From positions 163,254-227,253 of the forward strand of contig JH153686.1 of NCBI GenBank assembly GCA_000226015.1: DNA of 64,000 nucleotides, written 5' to 3'. The stretch comes from Mnemiopsis leidyi. Its lineage: Eukaryota > Ctenophora > Tentaculata > Lobata > Bolinopsidae. Position 1 is the first letter of the stretch. Each line of letters opens with the position of its first letter. Below are positions 15,001 through 27,316 of this stretch, piece after piece. The notes beneath the pieces were generated by a model. That model was given only the letters and a program-made list of their open reading frames with translations, was not told where the DNA came from and did not search any database. The translations under genes and the position numbers were made by a program.

Positions 15001-18000
15001 GAGCAGTTCAGTACCAATTAATCGGGTTGAGCTTTCAGCTGATTAATAAGAGAACACAGATAAGTGAGGATCACGTGACCGAGGAACGACCACGTAGGGA
15101 GGTACTGAGTTATAGACCGTACTCGGTCGGGGTCTGGCATATGCAGGCGGTCACATCCAAAGTCTAGTTTACGATAAAAGACTTATTCACGACGGACCAT
15201 GTCATAGCACTGGTAATGAGATTGGGAGATAATAAAGTCACGTGCTACGTTGAAGTGTCACGTGACAGGACTTCCAACGAGCTTATTGGCTGAACGTGGA
15301 GTATGTCTTTATTGATTTCAAGTCACGTGATGGACATAAGCAACACTATAAGATTGTTAACGTAAACACACAGTCCGCTTATCTTTGACACGTGACAGGG
15401 GTACGCTGACATGCCACTGTTACACAGCTCAGTAAGCGAGCTGGAATGGGAAGGTGTGTGTTAATTTGTTACGGTTCGTTACGATAGTTGGAACAAGTAA
15501 CTCAGCACCCGGTCCCTAATCAGGGAGATCTTTGTAGTAATGATTTAATGAAGTGATCCGAGGATGAAACCTCCGTTGGACAAATGTACCGAGCTATTGT
15601 TACCATGGGGCTGAAACGCTCTGAAAATGAGCTCACTTAGAGATTTAGACTGGGACTATTCTTAGAAATGACATATTTAGCAATCAGCAGATTAACGGGT
15701 ATAGCTGAAAGTTTTCAGAAACAATGGTTCAGATAAATCGTCATGGTTGGGCCTGTCAGGAAACCTTTAAACCTTGATAGCAGCAAGATACACCAGTAGG
15801 GTTTCTCTAATCGCTTTGACGAGATGCTGGGGGAATTAGAACGAGCATCGTCAAAGCAATCACTGTGATTGAGTATGGACACACTTTATGTGACTCCAGT
15901 GTATGTGGTGTCATACCAGGACGTGAAATTATAATATTGGCAGCATTTGTTCCAATACAATCGGAGAGGGAACTGTACCTCAATTCTTCCTTCTTCCATG
16001 CACTGTTCAACTTTAGCCTCGAGCTGCAACTGAAATGTAAATTGTGATTAGTAAATTTGTTACTATCGTTGGTAATGGAACAGTACAGAATTGACTTCTA
16101 GAAATAGCTTTAGGTTTTTTATTCAAAAACCTTAACTTGTTCTGGCAGATTCAGGTTGAAAAACTCATACCTAAAAACCAGATTTTGTCTATTGGGATGC
16201 ATTAGCGACCAAATTTTTTAAGAATTCAAATAGGTTTTTCATTATGATATCTTAAAATATTTAAAAACATACATTGCCCGTTTCTGCAAACTAGGGTAGA
16301 CCATTAAGGAGACATTTTAGTGAAATCAAACGTTTTTATTCCGTACATATAGAACAGACGTGCGATGGTCTGTTTTAGGTATGTTGGTAGAAAAGGTGAA
16401 AGTTAATAATGTTACCAGTAATAAGATTAAGTGGTACACTAAGTCTCACCCTAGACACGCATGGCAAATAGAATTTAATGAATCAAATGAGATCAAAAAA
16501 TTCTGTCATTTGCGGACACACATATTTGGAAGAGCTAAGAATTGTGTTACACAAGTCGTTAAATTCTTCTAGATTCCGATGCTAAATAATGGCAAGTCAA
16601 TTTAGTTAGTGAGAAGTGGACTTTCTTCGAATAGTTTCACGAATTTAGCTGCCTAAATTGCACTGTAAAAGTTTTTTACGATAGTTATTTAGTGTGTGAC
16701 GTATGTTTAGCTGACGTATCCAATCAAGGATAAAAACGGCAGTAACACCAGTTACATTACAGCTTGGAAGAATTAAACAGGAGTCTACTTATGTATATTT
16801 TGTCATTGAGATAATTATGACCATAGGAGTATATCAAAATTGATCAATAGAATTATTACTAAAGCATAAATTTAGTGAATACAGTGAGTTGAAACTTGGA
16901 TATGAGCCGAAAGTCCAGGTGCTGATTGACTGAATAGATATCAAACCAATTAGTTCAGCACCCTGCCACACATTTACCATTGAAGTGGCACCTAATTTCA
17001 TAACCATGCAGAAAAATAGTAGGGAACATAATTCCCAGCTCCAGGATAATGGGTTTATCAGGAAAATTAGGGTAATCTAAACAGGGACCTGTGTCTGGGC
17101 GGTCCAGTAACTTATCAAGTGTCACCCAATCTTGTTTTTACACCTCTACTAGGGATCACAATGTACAATAATCAAAAGCAATCAGGATTTTACACCTCCA
17201 ATCTAGCACCCCCTTAGAGAGAACTTGATAAGCGTGATTGGATTAGTATAAGGTCTCTCTCTCACTCTTGAGGAATCCTTTGAGTTATGTAAATAATTCA
17301 AAATCAGGCCCGTTACGAACTCAAATTTGAACAGAGTGAACGATATTGACAAATTTTGATGGCATCGATGGTACCAAAGAATTTGTTAGAGAAATGGTTT
17401 CACTCACCGGTGCATCTTTGTAAGCAGTATGGGTATCTGATAACATGTCCACAGAATGGATGGTGTTTCTGAAAGTTGTATCAATTTTAATTGTTAAGAT
17501 AACGAAAGTTCCAAATCTAACATTTTCATATTTTATTTGTTCTAAGGATATGGACTGCAGAGAGACACATACAGGTCATTATTATGAGTAAAGGGTTCAG
17601 CTTGTAATTTTGCTTCATTTATAAACAAAAATACGCCCATTGATATGCACAGCTTTGATTATTAAATTTGAAGACTTGACCATGTCTCTGGGTGGGGTAG
17701 AGGTAGACCTGTGCACCTAGGAATGTGCGCTGCCATGTTGACGCGGCAATGGCCTCAGTTATGCTGCATGTTTGCCCTTAAACCCTTTATCGACCATTGC
17801 GCCTAATCCATTCAGTTAGGTCAGAATAAGGCAGTCTGAAGCTATGGGAACAGGGTAATCTTCTTTTCAACGTGAACAATGGTTGGGCGCAGGCGTCTCA
17901 AATCTGACTATTGAAGTGGAAGTAGACACTGAGAACAAGCGCAAGACAGGTCTCACGCGGCGATACTTGTGACCAGCGCAACATATTAGCCACTATTGTA

Positions 18001-21000
18001 GAGCAATTACTGGAAGAATTTCTTGGTGCAGGTTTCAGTTTGGGGGCAGCTAGGGAAGCTGGCACAGGAGTTCTGAACGTTTTGATTGGGCGCGCATGAC
18101 ATGACTTTATCCAATGAGAGTGTTGGGTGACCTTGGTCGGGGTGTTCTAAGATTAGGATATAATTGTAGGTGTGAAATATCACAGGTTTTGCTAAATAGA
18201 ATTATTAGATCAAAGATACAAGGTGAGCTGTTTCAGGACTATTACATAAACAGGTCTCGTTATCAGTTGCAAAGGTAACTCTGATGATAAACACAACTCA
18301 TGGTGCAGGGTCATTCTTTTCGAACCAGAAAAGAAGCCATTCTTTCATAAGTTTTTCGAGAATGCAAATGTTCTTTGGTGGTTTCGCGGACGCATATCTT
18401 TTCAGCCAAAATTTCAGACAGCTCCCTTTCCCGTTTCCCACCCTCTAAATTAAATTGACGACGCAGTTGATGCGCTCTAACAGGTTTTATTCAATAAAGT
18501 CTGATGTAATTGCTGTTTTGTAAGATAACACATTGCAACTTATCATCGGGTCCGCGCGTAAGGAACTAAGGAGCGTCATCCCTAAAAAGGTTCCGAAAAT
18601 CAGCCAGTTTGGCGATACCTGTACCCTTGCGAGTGACGCAATCGCGTGCGATATCCGTAACTGATATATATCAGATATGGGGCTAAACGACAATTTGAAG
18701 GGATTCATAGTGTCAAATCGCGGCAAGATGGCAAGTTGCGTCACAGCCCGACAAACTTTAATGTTAATGAAACATTAAAGTTCCTGTATGTATTTACAGG
18801 GTAATGCGTAATGGCTTGTCTTCGCAACTGCAGACATCAGAATCAACGCTAAGTTACTTGATATATTTAGGGGTGTCGTAGGGTGTGAAATTGGGAAACG
18901 GGCTAAATTGCGGGCTTCGTTAAGGCGCGCGTAATGACCCCGGAAAAATTTGTGCATAGTGTATGCAAATGATGTTATGAAGAATGGTTAGTGCAAGTGA
19001 CCAAATTCTATGACATCAATATCACGAAAGGATAGGAGGGATGCTACTTAAAGTTTGATTCTAAAAATGATCTTTTAATCGTCAGGCCCCCTACATGGCA
19101 ATTATATATTCTTCTGAAAGTGCACTAAACTCATCTTAAAATTCCCCATGTAGCAATAGTGAGTAGTCAAAAATGACACAATATGTTGTTTTGGACAATT
19201 GAAGCAGTAAGTAAAAAAGACCAAAAGGGACAAATATCGCATCTGCAAGATCTGTTAATTCATTTGCGGTAAAAATGAATTAAGAACTTTAAAACCAATA
19301 ACTTTGAAATGCAAAATTATCATATAAGACCTGAACTGTTATCCAAAAGGAGATAGTCAGAAGAAACATACCTTCCACCCAATATGAGGGTATCTGATGA
19401 AACAAACAGCATTGACATGAACGTTGCACTGTCATCGTAGTATTGGTTGCAACCTTGACAGTCTGAAAGTTATGTTGGTTTTAATCCGAAGTCATATTCC
19501 AGCATAAGATTCACTCTAGATAGGGATAGCTGTACAGTTACTACACTCATGTGAAAATCATATTATCATAAGTTCAACTCCTTATTGCTTTAAGTGGTCA
19601 CATATTATGCAAATGTCTGTGTAATTTTTGTCATAAATGTGATTTGCTGCCTAACAAATTCGGTTATTGGTTAGGAAAAACAAATTAAATATCCCACAAT
19701 TTCAACCGTAATCACTTTATGGCGGTATGAAGGTTCAAGCAACAAATCCATTTTATTTACACAGGACCTCCACGGCTCTTTGAAATAGATCCGCTGTGGA
19801 ATATGCTTTCATACCTCACTAATTAGTTCAGGTGTAATGCTCGTCAAAGAGATCTGAACAAGATGATGTCTGGAGGCGAGAGTGATATTATATTCTGTGC
19901 ACAGCCAGCGCTACCCTCGGTTACACAGGAATTCGAAATCCTCCAGCCCCACAGTGTCTCGGTGTGTAGTGTTTTTGTAAATTTCATACATTCCAGACCA
20001 ACAAACATTTTTAAAACACGCTTTCGTGCCTGCCCCACAACCGGAAAGAGCACCATATAACGATGTTCTTTGTATGCAGGATGACGATAGAAAGTAGCGA
20101 AGTAGTCCGTGACAAATTTACTGACATGTACCGAGTGTGTGTTCATATTTTTACTTAGTAAGCCCGGATGAGGAAATTTGTAAAACCTGTCACATAGACA
20201 AGTAACGTGAGTGTAAACCGGGCGTGTGTACCCTCTCAAAAAGAAAGTTCTGTTATTTTGCAGCAATTCTCAGTGCATCATTAAATCCTTTGATCTGTTA
20301 GATATAATTATAATTATAAATATGAGCAACGTTCTATCGGCCACGTGCCCTGCTCAGCATGCTCTTTCAAGAGATCATCCGTGCAACAGTGTAACTATAA
20401 TATCTGAAGTTAAAATTTGGCTAATACAATGATTTTAATTGGTGACCAAACCCGGTCAATTACCCTGAACCCCAATGTAGCAATGTGATTAGAGTTAACG
20501 TTGATACTAGAGATTTCCGGGGTAGCCTCTCATTAAACGACAAGGTTAAAAGTATAGCCGAGTGGCACAGGGAAAAGGTGATTAGGAGAGTTGCGGTATT
20601 GGGTTGTCAAACTTGGGAGTTCTTGTGCAGTTGACTAATCTTGTCTACTGTCTGGAATCTGAGTGCACCGACCACAAGTTACCTAGCTCGGCAATTCACT
20701 AATTAGCTCAATACTCTCTATCCAAGTGTTAGCTAGATAGAAACACAGATTCCTATTAACTGGGCATAATTGCAACTCTAAATACGAATTTCGCCATCAC
20801 CAAATGTTCGGATTTTGTCGAGAAAATTCCTTTTTCGATTTGACGGTAGAAGAATATGGAATGTAAGACATTGAAAAGCCTAGCCTACTAACAAAGAAAG
20901 TGTGCCCACATATACAGTCAGATTTACTCATATCATACCCCAGTTGAACAGCCTTTTTGTGAGGGGAAACGAAAACCGTCATAGTTAGATATTACACATT

Positions 21001-22657
21001 TCAGTAAATGAGAAACATCTCTTGAGTAGACAATTTCTGTGGCGTGTGGTCAGTTGTTAATTAAAGTAGAACGGTTGGCACAGTTCGGTGTTCTTCGCAA
21101 TATGGTTATTAATTAGGGTAGCGAGGGACGTGTTCAGAGTCGAGTCTTATATCCTGGCTAAAGGATAGTTTTTGTATTAATTTCATGATTTGATGAAACA
21201 TGCAAAAGGGCTTCATGCCCGTACCTTCAGGGCTCAAGACAAACTTTGATTTTTCATGTTTACGGCAAAATTTGGCATAATCTGTAAAGTTAATTCGAGG
21301 CTGACAGTATTCCAATGGACATTGAATGAAAAGGTTGTCAAAAATGCACTTCAAGATATTGATTATTGATGTGGTCACAAAGAGGAAAGTACCATTTATG
21401 ATAGTTCAATCAACTTGTCGAGCTTGCTTTGACAAGTTACCCCTAATACTAATAGAAACGTTAAATATCCTTGCTCGGCTTCTTGGTTGAACACAATTTT
21501 ATACCAATTTGTCACATCTTAGATCTAATATCATGTCCAGTTAATCGCTAGGGAGCATGGTTCTTCTATTACACGATGGAACACGGTACATTAACTTGAT
21601 TCAGCACACTTACAGACAATATTGCTTACAAATAAAGGCTGCTCATGCTGGTGGGGTTAACACGAATTAAAAGCATATTATATCCAAAACAACAACCTAA
21701 AAATCTTAACATAATAGACCATGAACGTGAAACCTCTAAATGATAATACTTGGCAAGGGATAGCTGGTTCTCAGTCAATACTCCGCGTGTAGAACTTTAA
21801 TCGAATAGGACAGAGTACAGCCTTATAAACTAATTGTTATCAATTCAATGAGGTCGAAGCTTTTCTTCTAGATACTCTGCAACTTTCAACAAATTGAGAG
21901 CTAGAATTTAAGAATGCCATGCTATGGCTTGATATTGAGGTTATATCCATAGCCTGGCTCCTACAATGTGAATAAATTTACAGTTTTTGGATGTCGCAAT
22001 TTTAGAACCAGGATACCATTTCTAGATAAAAACCCAGTTGCATGAGCCTGTGTCATCTGTGATCTTACAGAAGGATTTGTGGTTTCCTTGCCCTTCTGAC
22101 AGTAATTTCAACTGACCACAGCTGGAGGCTCTTGATATATTGTCTTGGCAGAAAACTTATGACATACAGTGCAGGACCAGGGCACTTACCATGGCAATTG
22201 ACAAATACAAGGATGACATCACTGTTATCACAGTAAGATATAGAAGGAATACGACTTGATGGTTTGGTGTTGTATTGGTATCTACTCCGACTTTCTATGA
22301 AGGAGATCTGGGGTTTGATTCCCAAATCCACCAATCCTTGAGAAGGGTGCTAAGGGCATTTGCCTATGCACTCTTCTTCAGTCGACTCAGCCGGATGAGA
22401 GGGAAACTATGATTGAGGAATAAATGAAGAGGGTCTCCTTTAAAAGATCTAGAATCTCCCAGGAGCCCCCTTCAAAAGCTTGGGTACAGGTGTAACAAAA
22501 TACAAATACAAAGATGTGTTACATGTAGTACAATGTTTTCAGTTCATTTCTCAGAAGTCGTTATAAACTCACCATAATCAGGGAGCTGAAGCCATCTTTG
22601 CAAACCGGTGACACATCCACAGCACACCAACAGTAGTAACCATATACTTGATCCCAT
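22..22657 (-). CDS. Semaphorin (signal peptide plus sema domain), 5' part of gene, continues beyond the left edge
   Basis: Secreted or membrane guidance ligand for plexins. Exons read on the minus strand, all GT-AG and phase-compatible: 22657-22573, 19462-19372, 17468-17408, 13791-13690, a tentative 4109-4025, then 3776-3571, 2681-2531, 693-642 and 151-22. Exon 1 encodes a signal peptide (MGSSIWLLLLVCCGCVTG). Later exons carry sema hallmarks: LILGGRNTI, DDCQNYYKVLL, SCGTWGFSPEC, DPKFVYSFEEGDYVYFVF, KIYSRIGRVCKND and GSIVCSYPIAAIDEVFDGP. The tentative exon was accepted because it starts in phase 0, ends in phase 1 as required and contains a Cys-Pro where sema domains have one, but it does not resemble the family strongly. 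The intron before it is about 9.6 kb. The rest of the sema domain, the PSI domain and the C-terminus lie outside the window, so the class cannot be given. Confidence 0.88.
1213..1247. repeat. (GA)n microsatellite
   Basis: Purine run of GA/GAAA units inside a semaphorin intron (694-2530). The rest of that intron holds no recognisable gene. Confidence 0.85.
2445..2530. repeat. GTAC-rich degenerate tandem repeat abutting a splice donor
   Basis: Repeated units of the form GTACAGGGTACACA run up to the donor of semaphorin exon 2681-2531. The donor gtacgt is itself made of the same GTAC-containing sequence, so several decoy GTs lie just inside the intron. Confidence 0.7.
4025..4109 (-). CDS. Tentative semaphorin exon
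   Basis: This 85-nt open stretch has a cttccccag acceptor and a gtaaag donor. It is the only candidate I found between 13690 and 3776 that restores the reading frame: the upstream exon ends in phase 0 and the downstream one needs phase 1. It includes a Cys-Pro-Asp at the place where sema domains have a Cys-Pro-Tyr-Asp motif, but the rest is unconvincing. A different exon in this interval remains possible. Confidence 0.3.
7953..8391. repeat. Minisatellite array
   Basis: About five copies of a roughly 67-bp unit (CATTGATATAACCTGTGTTA, then AGTAATACAGGGAA, then a block ending in AGATAGACGTCA), plus shorter partial units. It lies in the long semaphorin intron between 4110 and 13689. The periodic 99-residue open frame seen here is a by-product of the repeat. 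Confidence 0.9.
10725..10778. repeat. 11-bp tandem repeat
   Basis: About five consecutive copies of CTACAGTTGA with one spacer base, within the long semaphorin intron. Confidence 0.8.
12281..12305. other. Perfect intronic hairpin
   Basis: ATGTCGAGAA at 12281-12290 pairs exactly with TTCTCGACAT at 12296-12305 across a 5-nt loop. It lies in the long semaphorin intron. No function can be assigned. Confidence 0.6.
22270..22440 (+). mobile_element. tRNA-derived SINE fragment
   Basis: Positions 22277-22333 resemble the 3' half of a tRNA, including a B-box-like GGTTTGATTCC (10 of 11 bases match GGTTCGANTCC). The following 80 bp (CTAAGGGCATTTGC, CGACTCAGCC, GATTGAGG blocks) recur at 51640-51735 with scattered differences. 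A tRNA-like head followed by a shared body is the structure of a SINE. The A box and the true ends are not clear. Confidence 0.55.
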
Positions 22658-22790
22658 TCCTAGCAAAAAGGTGACCAGTTAACAAATCAATTTATCACTC
22701 ATCATTATTTGTTATTTATTAATTCATTTATACTAAGTATTCAAACAGAACATCAAAAAAGCAAAAATTGGAAACTTTTAAGTTTATAAT

Positions 22791-22995
22791 TTCTGAGTGA
22801 AGCGAGTGATACACATAACTTTGAGTAAACTCATGCTGATCACAATATACAGTACAAGGAGGTGGGTAACATTAGTAAGCTCCTCTTGCGATGCACAAAC
22901 CCATCTAAAAAAGACTTGTTCTCAACATCGAGTGATACAGAGTATCCTCAAATTATTTGTATAATAGTAGTGTTAAAAGTATTAAAACTTATGTT
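22791..22995 (+). mobile_element. 5'-truncated LINE 3' tail
   Basis: About 160 bp matches, at roughly 90% identity by eye and in inverted orientation, the segment 29271-29430 that follows a LINE RNase H fragment. A further 45 bp (22946-22990) recurs at 58803-58848. I read these as copies of one non-LTR retrotransposon 3' end. The short open frame at 22862-23059 is not a gene. Confidence 0.55.
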
Positions 22996-23931
22996 TGAAA
23001 AGGTATCGAGGCTTGTAGATTTGATCTTAAACATAATTTTAAACAGTAGAGTTAATTGAATTTGTTAGATCTATTGTGCAAAAACTTTATCATTAGAATA
23101 GAGCAGAACCATCAAAAAAGTGCATAGCAAAGTAGTGAATCTGAGGGCAACCATATCTTTGGATCTATGGGGCAACAAAAGATGGGCAGACATGGACAGA
23201 AGCGGTGCAAGTAAATATTATAAACTAATAATCATGACAGCACTGATTTTTAGAGCACCATAATTTGTTTCAAACAAAGATAAATTCCTCCAGTGCTGTT
23301 TAAAGTACTTTAGTATTGGTTAATTATGTAAAAATATTTAGATCCTCCAATCAGTGAGTATAATTATTTACGGAGCACCAGAGCAACAACGCAGTACAGC
23401 TAAGACAAAGCCTTGGGCCTTTCTTCACAGCTTTATTATATCTAAGAACAGCTATGACACATTAAGTGAACCCAAAAAAAAAGCATAGTAGTCGATTACT
23501 GTCTTGGACAATTATCATTTTAAACAAACTAAGTTTATCTGTTGTTAAAGCAGTGGTTTCGGGTGTTGTCTTCTACAGCTATAGGCTATCTGAATAGTCA
23601 GCAAAGTAGTGACTCAAGCGATTCAATAGACCTCGATGAATCATTATCCTTCAAAAGCTTCCCATCAAGGTCTACTTCATCTTATGAAGCTAAAGGCAAG
23701 TGAAAAAATTCAGTTTTGCATTGATTTATGCTCAGGTCCCGCTCACTCAAGTCTTAATATTTCGGTAGATGCAGTCAAAAGATTTGGATAACATTGAACA
23801 GAAATTTAATTTGCAGAACTTAATTATACAGTATAACAATCGATAATTCAAATATATATGTAAGACCAACTAATGTGCAGCAGGATGCAGCGTGGAAGAG
23901 CCTTGCTCTTTAAATGGTGCACCCTTCTGCC

Positions 23932-23970
23932 TGAGGTAAAATTTAAAAAACATTGTTTTATTTTACCTCA
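23932..23970. other. Intergenic stem-loop
   Basis: TGAGGTAAAAT (23932-23942) pairs perfectly with ATTTTACCTCA (23960-23970). The stem can be extended inward by an AAAAC/GTTTT pairing with a small bulge. It is too short to call a microRNA precursor with confidence. Confidence 0.4.
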
Positions 23971-25085
23971 AGCCTTTTCTGGCTTTCTCTGGACTCTGAA
24001 ACGGGTTCATACACTACTCTTTGCTAGTTCCGGCCATCAACAAGTACCACTACAAGTACATAACATTTATTGAGAGGAAATTCTTTTGAGGAGGACCTGA
24101 AGCCTAAATTATAGCAAAAGAATTTTCGGGCAAATCTCGAAATCTTTAACTGTAAAAATCAATTATATGTCTTTCTCCATTTCAAGTGCTGTACTGAGGC
24201 ACTATACAGGGTGCTTTCTGCTCCCGAAGCAGGGTGTTTAACCCATTCACATAAAGCTTATGGCTTGGTGAAAATATGATATAAGTCGTAGAAAAATGAA
24301 GATTGCTGGTGGAGATCCTGATAACTGATGACCAGGATGGTATTTAACATCAGCTCTTGAAACAGATCATAACTAAGAATGTAACTCAACAAATTCTATT
24401 TTCATAAAACTAACTGTGTTTTACCTTCAATCTCTATAAATTAAATGAAGACAATAAGTTAACTGAATGTTTAAAAACTTCAATGATAAAAACACATCGG
24501 ATTGAATTGTGGAAAATATAAATCATATTCTAATACTAGGAAAATCGAGAGGTTTTATAAAATCGTCAGACCTTCAAACCCTCAGCTGAGAATAAAAAAG
24601 ATGCATGAATTGACGAAAGGATAATCGTTTAACGTTCTAACGAAACTCTGAAGAGCAGCAAAGCTGCGAGTTGTAACCAAACATGTGCGCGGCTCGCAGC
24701 TTCCTGCTCTGCGGCGTTAGACGGATATCGCCTCGTCAAGGTTAGGTTTACCAGGCGCTGCACGGCTCTCTCAAAGCAACAAAGAGGTCCCCAGGTAAGG
24801 TCAGGTGAAACCTAACCAGTGCTTTACTTTAACCGCAAGGTTGTTTACCTTTTGACGCGAACATTGCGCGCTCTAGGGTATTTCTGGCTTGCTCTGACCA
24901 CAGACCAGAGCCCTTTTGCGCGTGTCACGCGCGCGGCGCGATCAGAGGTGGCATGGCTGGATAAAATTTTATTTTTCTGGCTGCGTAGAAACTGCGTGCG
25001 TAAGCATTGGGCGCCACCGGGGTTGGGCCAATTTCTGGTCTGGCGACAAAATATGAATTTTATAAACATCTAAATCTGCATCGCT

Positions 25086-25422
25086 TGTCGAGGTGTTACC
25101 GGACTCGCGCGCGGCTCGCAGCTTGCTGCTCTCCTGGCGCTTCGTATAAACATTAGACGGTTATTATCTCTTCAACGCATCGCCCGTTAACCAAAGCCAA
25201 TATAGCTCATTTGCTCATATGGCCTGCGCTGCGCGCGCCCTTTCAGAACGCACGTATAGGTGTGTGAGCTTTTGTTGCTCTAACTACAAACTAGAGCCCT
25301 TTTGTACGCGTCGCGCGCCACCTAAGGTTGCTGGAAAAGGCTTATTTAACTTTGACGAGATGATATCTAGGATCAGAGCAGCAATGCTGCGAGCCACGCG
25401 CGAGTCGGGTAATATCTCGACA
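25086..25422. mobile_element. GC-rich palindromic (MITE-like) element
   Basis: The left end (TGTCGAGGTGTTACCGGACT, then CGCGCGGCTCGCAGC) is mirrored at the right end (GCTGCGAGCCACGCGCGAGT, then CGGGTAATATCTCGACA), giving about 45-bp imperfect terminal inverted repeats. Single ends or internal deletions of the same family appear at 24653-24713, 27275-27316 and 63381-63428. No transposase is encoded. The base composition is far more GC-rich than the surroundings. Confidence 0.65.
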
Positions 25423-25957
25423 AATTAAGCTGCGTAATAGCCGCGCACGTACCGTAACGTGCGTTAGCAAATGGTTTGGTGAATTAAGCGTTTGCTAAGT
25501 TTGCACAGGGATATGCATGTTTTGCAATTCAGCCACCTCTGGTGGCCCCCGCAAAAGGGCTTTGGTTAGAATGTAGAAAAAAAATCAAAAAGCATTCATT
25601 TGAAAATTTAATGAAAATATTTTCGAACTGTTTTGGGTTATATTCGCATGTATGGATGTTCTGATTCGACAAACATTGTCGAATTAATGCTCCATTTAAA
25701 TTCAAGTGTTATTCCGCCTGTTGTTTCTTTCTTGTTTTTCTGAACATACTTGTTTTTCTGAAATAGAAGTTGCTTCAACCAAAGCACATTTGCGCGTTTC
25801 ACCATGTAGCAGCAGTCTGCTTAGCATACGTAAGCACTAAGCACCTTGCTAGGTGAATTTAAAGCTTGGGTTATATCTATATCAGGAGGGTACATGTTTG
25901 CAGAGTTAGGTTTAAAATCTATTTTCTCTAGTCCTTAAGGTGTAAGTTTTCTTGTAT

Positions 25958-27206
25958 ACTACGTCCCAATTAAGTGCGTAAAATCTAAAATGTTATTACA
26001 ACCACTATGACTTACATTTTGTCATAAAATAACACTGCTTTCTGAGATAATCGATGAACATTTATGATGAATCACCATCTGAACCCCTGATTGTCGATAC
26101 ATTTTTGTAATCGCCTCTCGACCGCAGCAGTTAAATGAGTCAAATCTTGCCTTTCGTATCTTGTTAAAAGCAAACGTAATAGCCCTCTTCAGAGCCGCTA
26201 TACTGGTAAACGGCTCTCTTCTTGGACTGAATATGATACTCTTAACCTTTGGCCACAGCCAAATGTCAGCGGGAGTCAAATCAGGTGAATAAGCCATAAG
26301 GTGGCCTGGAGAGGGGAAATGCTTCCCTACTGCTCTACCAGGAAAATGCTCCATAATCAGCTGTCTGGACTTTATGGCGGTATGAGAGGGCGCTCCGTCT
26401 TGCATGAACTGAGAAGACCTCAGCTTACGCTGCTTACTGAGCTTATCAACAAACCAAGTCAAAAATCTGCGTATGTATCCTTATTAACATTGATATGTGA
26501 GCCATTTTTGTGAAAATAAGGCCTTTTGAGCTTACTGCGGCCCAAACCATGACTTTTATAGGCAATACCCTCACTGTAAAACCATGATTCGTCTGAAAAC
26601 CAGACCTTAGGCAAGATTCTCTGTTCCCCTAATAAGGCCTGGCTAGCTTCAACTCTCGTCGCTCTTTACCATTCTGTTAACTGCATGCGAATTTTCCCCT
26701 TTTGGGCTTTCTTCAGTAACCTTTGACGAAGAATCAAGGATACTTTTTGTTTTGAAATGTCCAACCTTCTTGACGCAGTGAGCAGAGAAAGACACTGATT
26801 GTTTTGATACAAACGTTCGACTTTTCTGACTTCGGTTGCTGTTATTGCTGAAACTGACCCTTTCCTGTGGTCCCCGACCGTCCCATGGTCCTCAAACTTG
26901 TGCTCAACTCTTTGGAGAGTACTAATCACGGGTAAATTTTTAGCATGGTATCCGGGTCTTTTCCTGAATGAGCGGCGAACTTTGACCCATGATCTGGTGG
27001 AAAGCCACATTTCAAGAGCATATTTTTTATCCTCTAAACTTAACATCACAAAAGAGAACCCAAACCACACGAAATGCTTATCTTACTGGTAGGTTCTCAA
27101 ATGCTCATCGATTATCTCTTATCTCACGCAAAATTTGAGTCTTTATCTTGATCAGAAATGATTTTACAGCCATTTAGATCTTACGCACTTAACCAGGAAC
27201 ACCCTA
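25958..27206 (-). mobile_element. Mariner-like DNA transposon with terminal inverted repeats, defective
   Basis: TTAAGTGCGTAA at 25970-25981 is mirrored by TTACGCACTTAA at 27181-27192, and the similarity extends inward (ATCTAAA). TA dinucleotides lie at both flanks, consistent with mariner-type target duplication. The interior encodes a broken transposase on the minus strand. Exact outer ends are uncertain by a few bases. Confidence 0.8.
26022..27070 (-). pseudogene. Mariner-like transposase pseudogene (DUF4817-type HTH plus DDE domain)
   Basis: The N-terminal part (27070-26666) contains a helix-turn-helix region of the DUF4817 kind. After a stop codon, the region around 26610 carries the first catalytic motif (FSDESWF), and 26462-26022 carries FMQDGAPSHTA and SPDLTPADIWLWP, the second and third catalytic aspartates. 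The three parts are in different frames with stops between them, so the gene is dead. The spacing of the last two aspartates (43 residues) resembles the DUF4817/DDE_3 group rather than classic DD34D mariners. Confidence 0.82.
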
Positions 27207-27274
27207 TGGAATAGGTTTTCTATTTGACGGTGTCAGTGATAAGTATGGTTGGTTCAAAAATGTGTGTACACCAT

Positions 27275-27316
27275 TGTCGAGGTGTTACTCGCGCGCGGCT
27301 CGCAGCTTGCTGTTTT
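27275..27316. repeat. Solo end of the GC-rich palindromic element
   Basis: Matches the left terminal repeat of the element at 25086-25422 (TGTCGAGGTGTTACtcgcgc and CGGCTCGCAGCTTGCTG). Confidence 0.6.

Noticed and set aside
19844-20266. 140-codon minus-strand open frame
   Set aside because: It matches no family, lies in an intron between semaphorin exons and has no splice or promoter context. Most likely chance.
22065-22334. 89-codon minus-strand frame
   Set aside because: It overlaps the tRNA-derived SINE and has no coding support.
24819-25428. Open frames on both strands in the GC-rich repeat
   Set aside because: They arise from the stop-poor, GC-rich palindromic repeat and resemble no protein.
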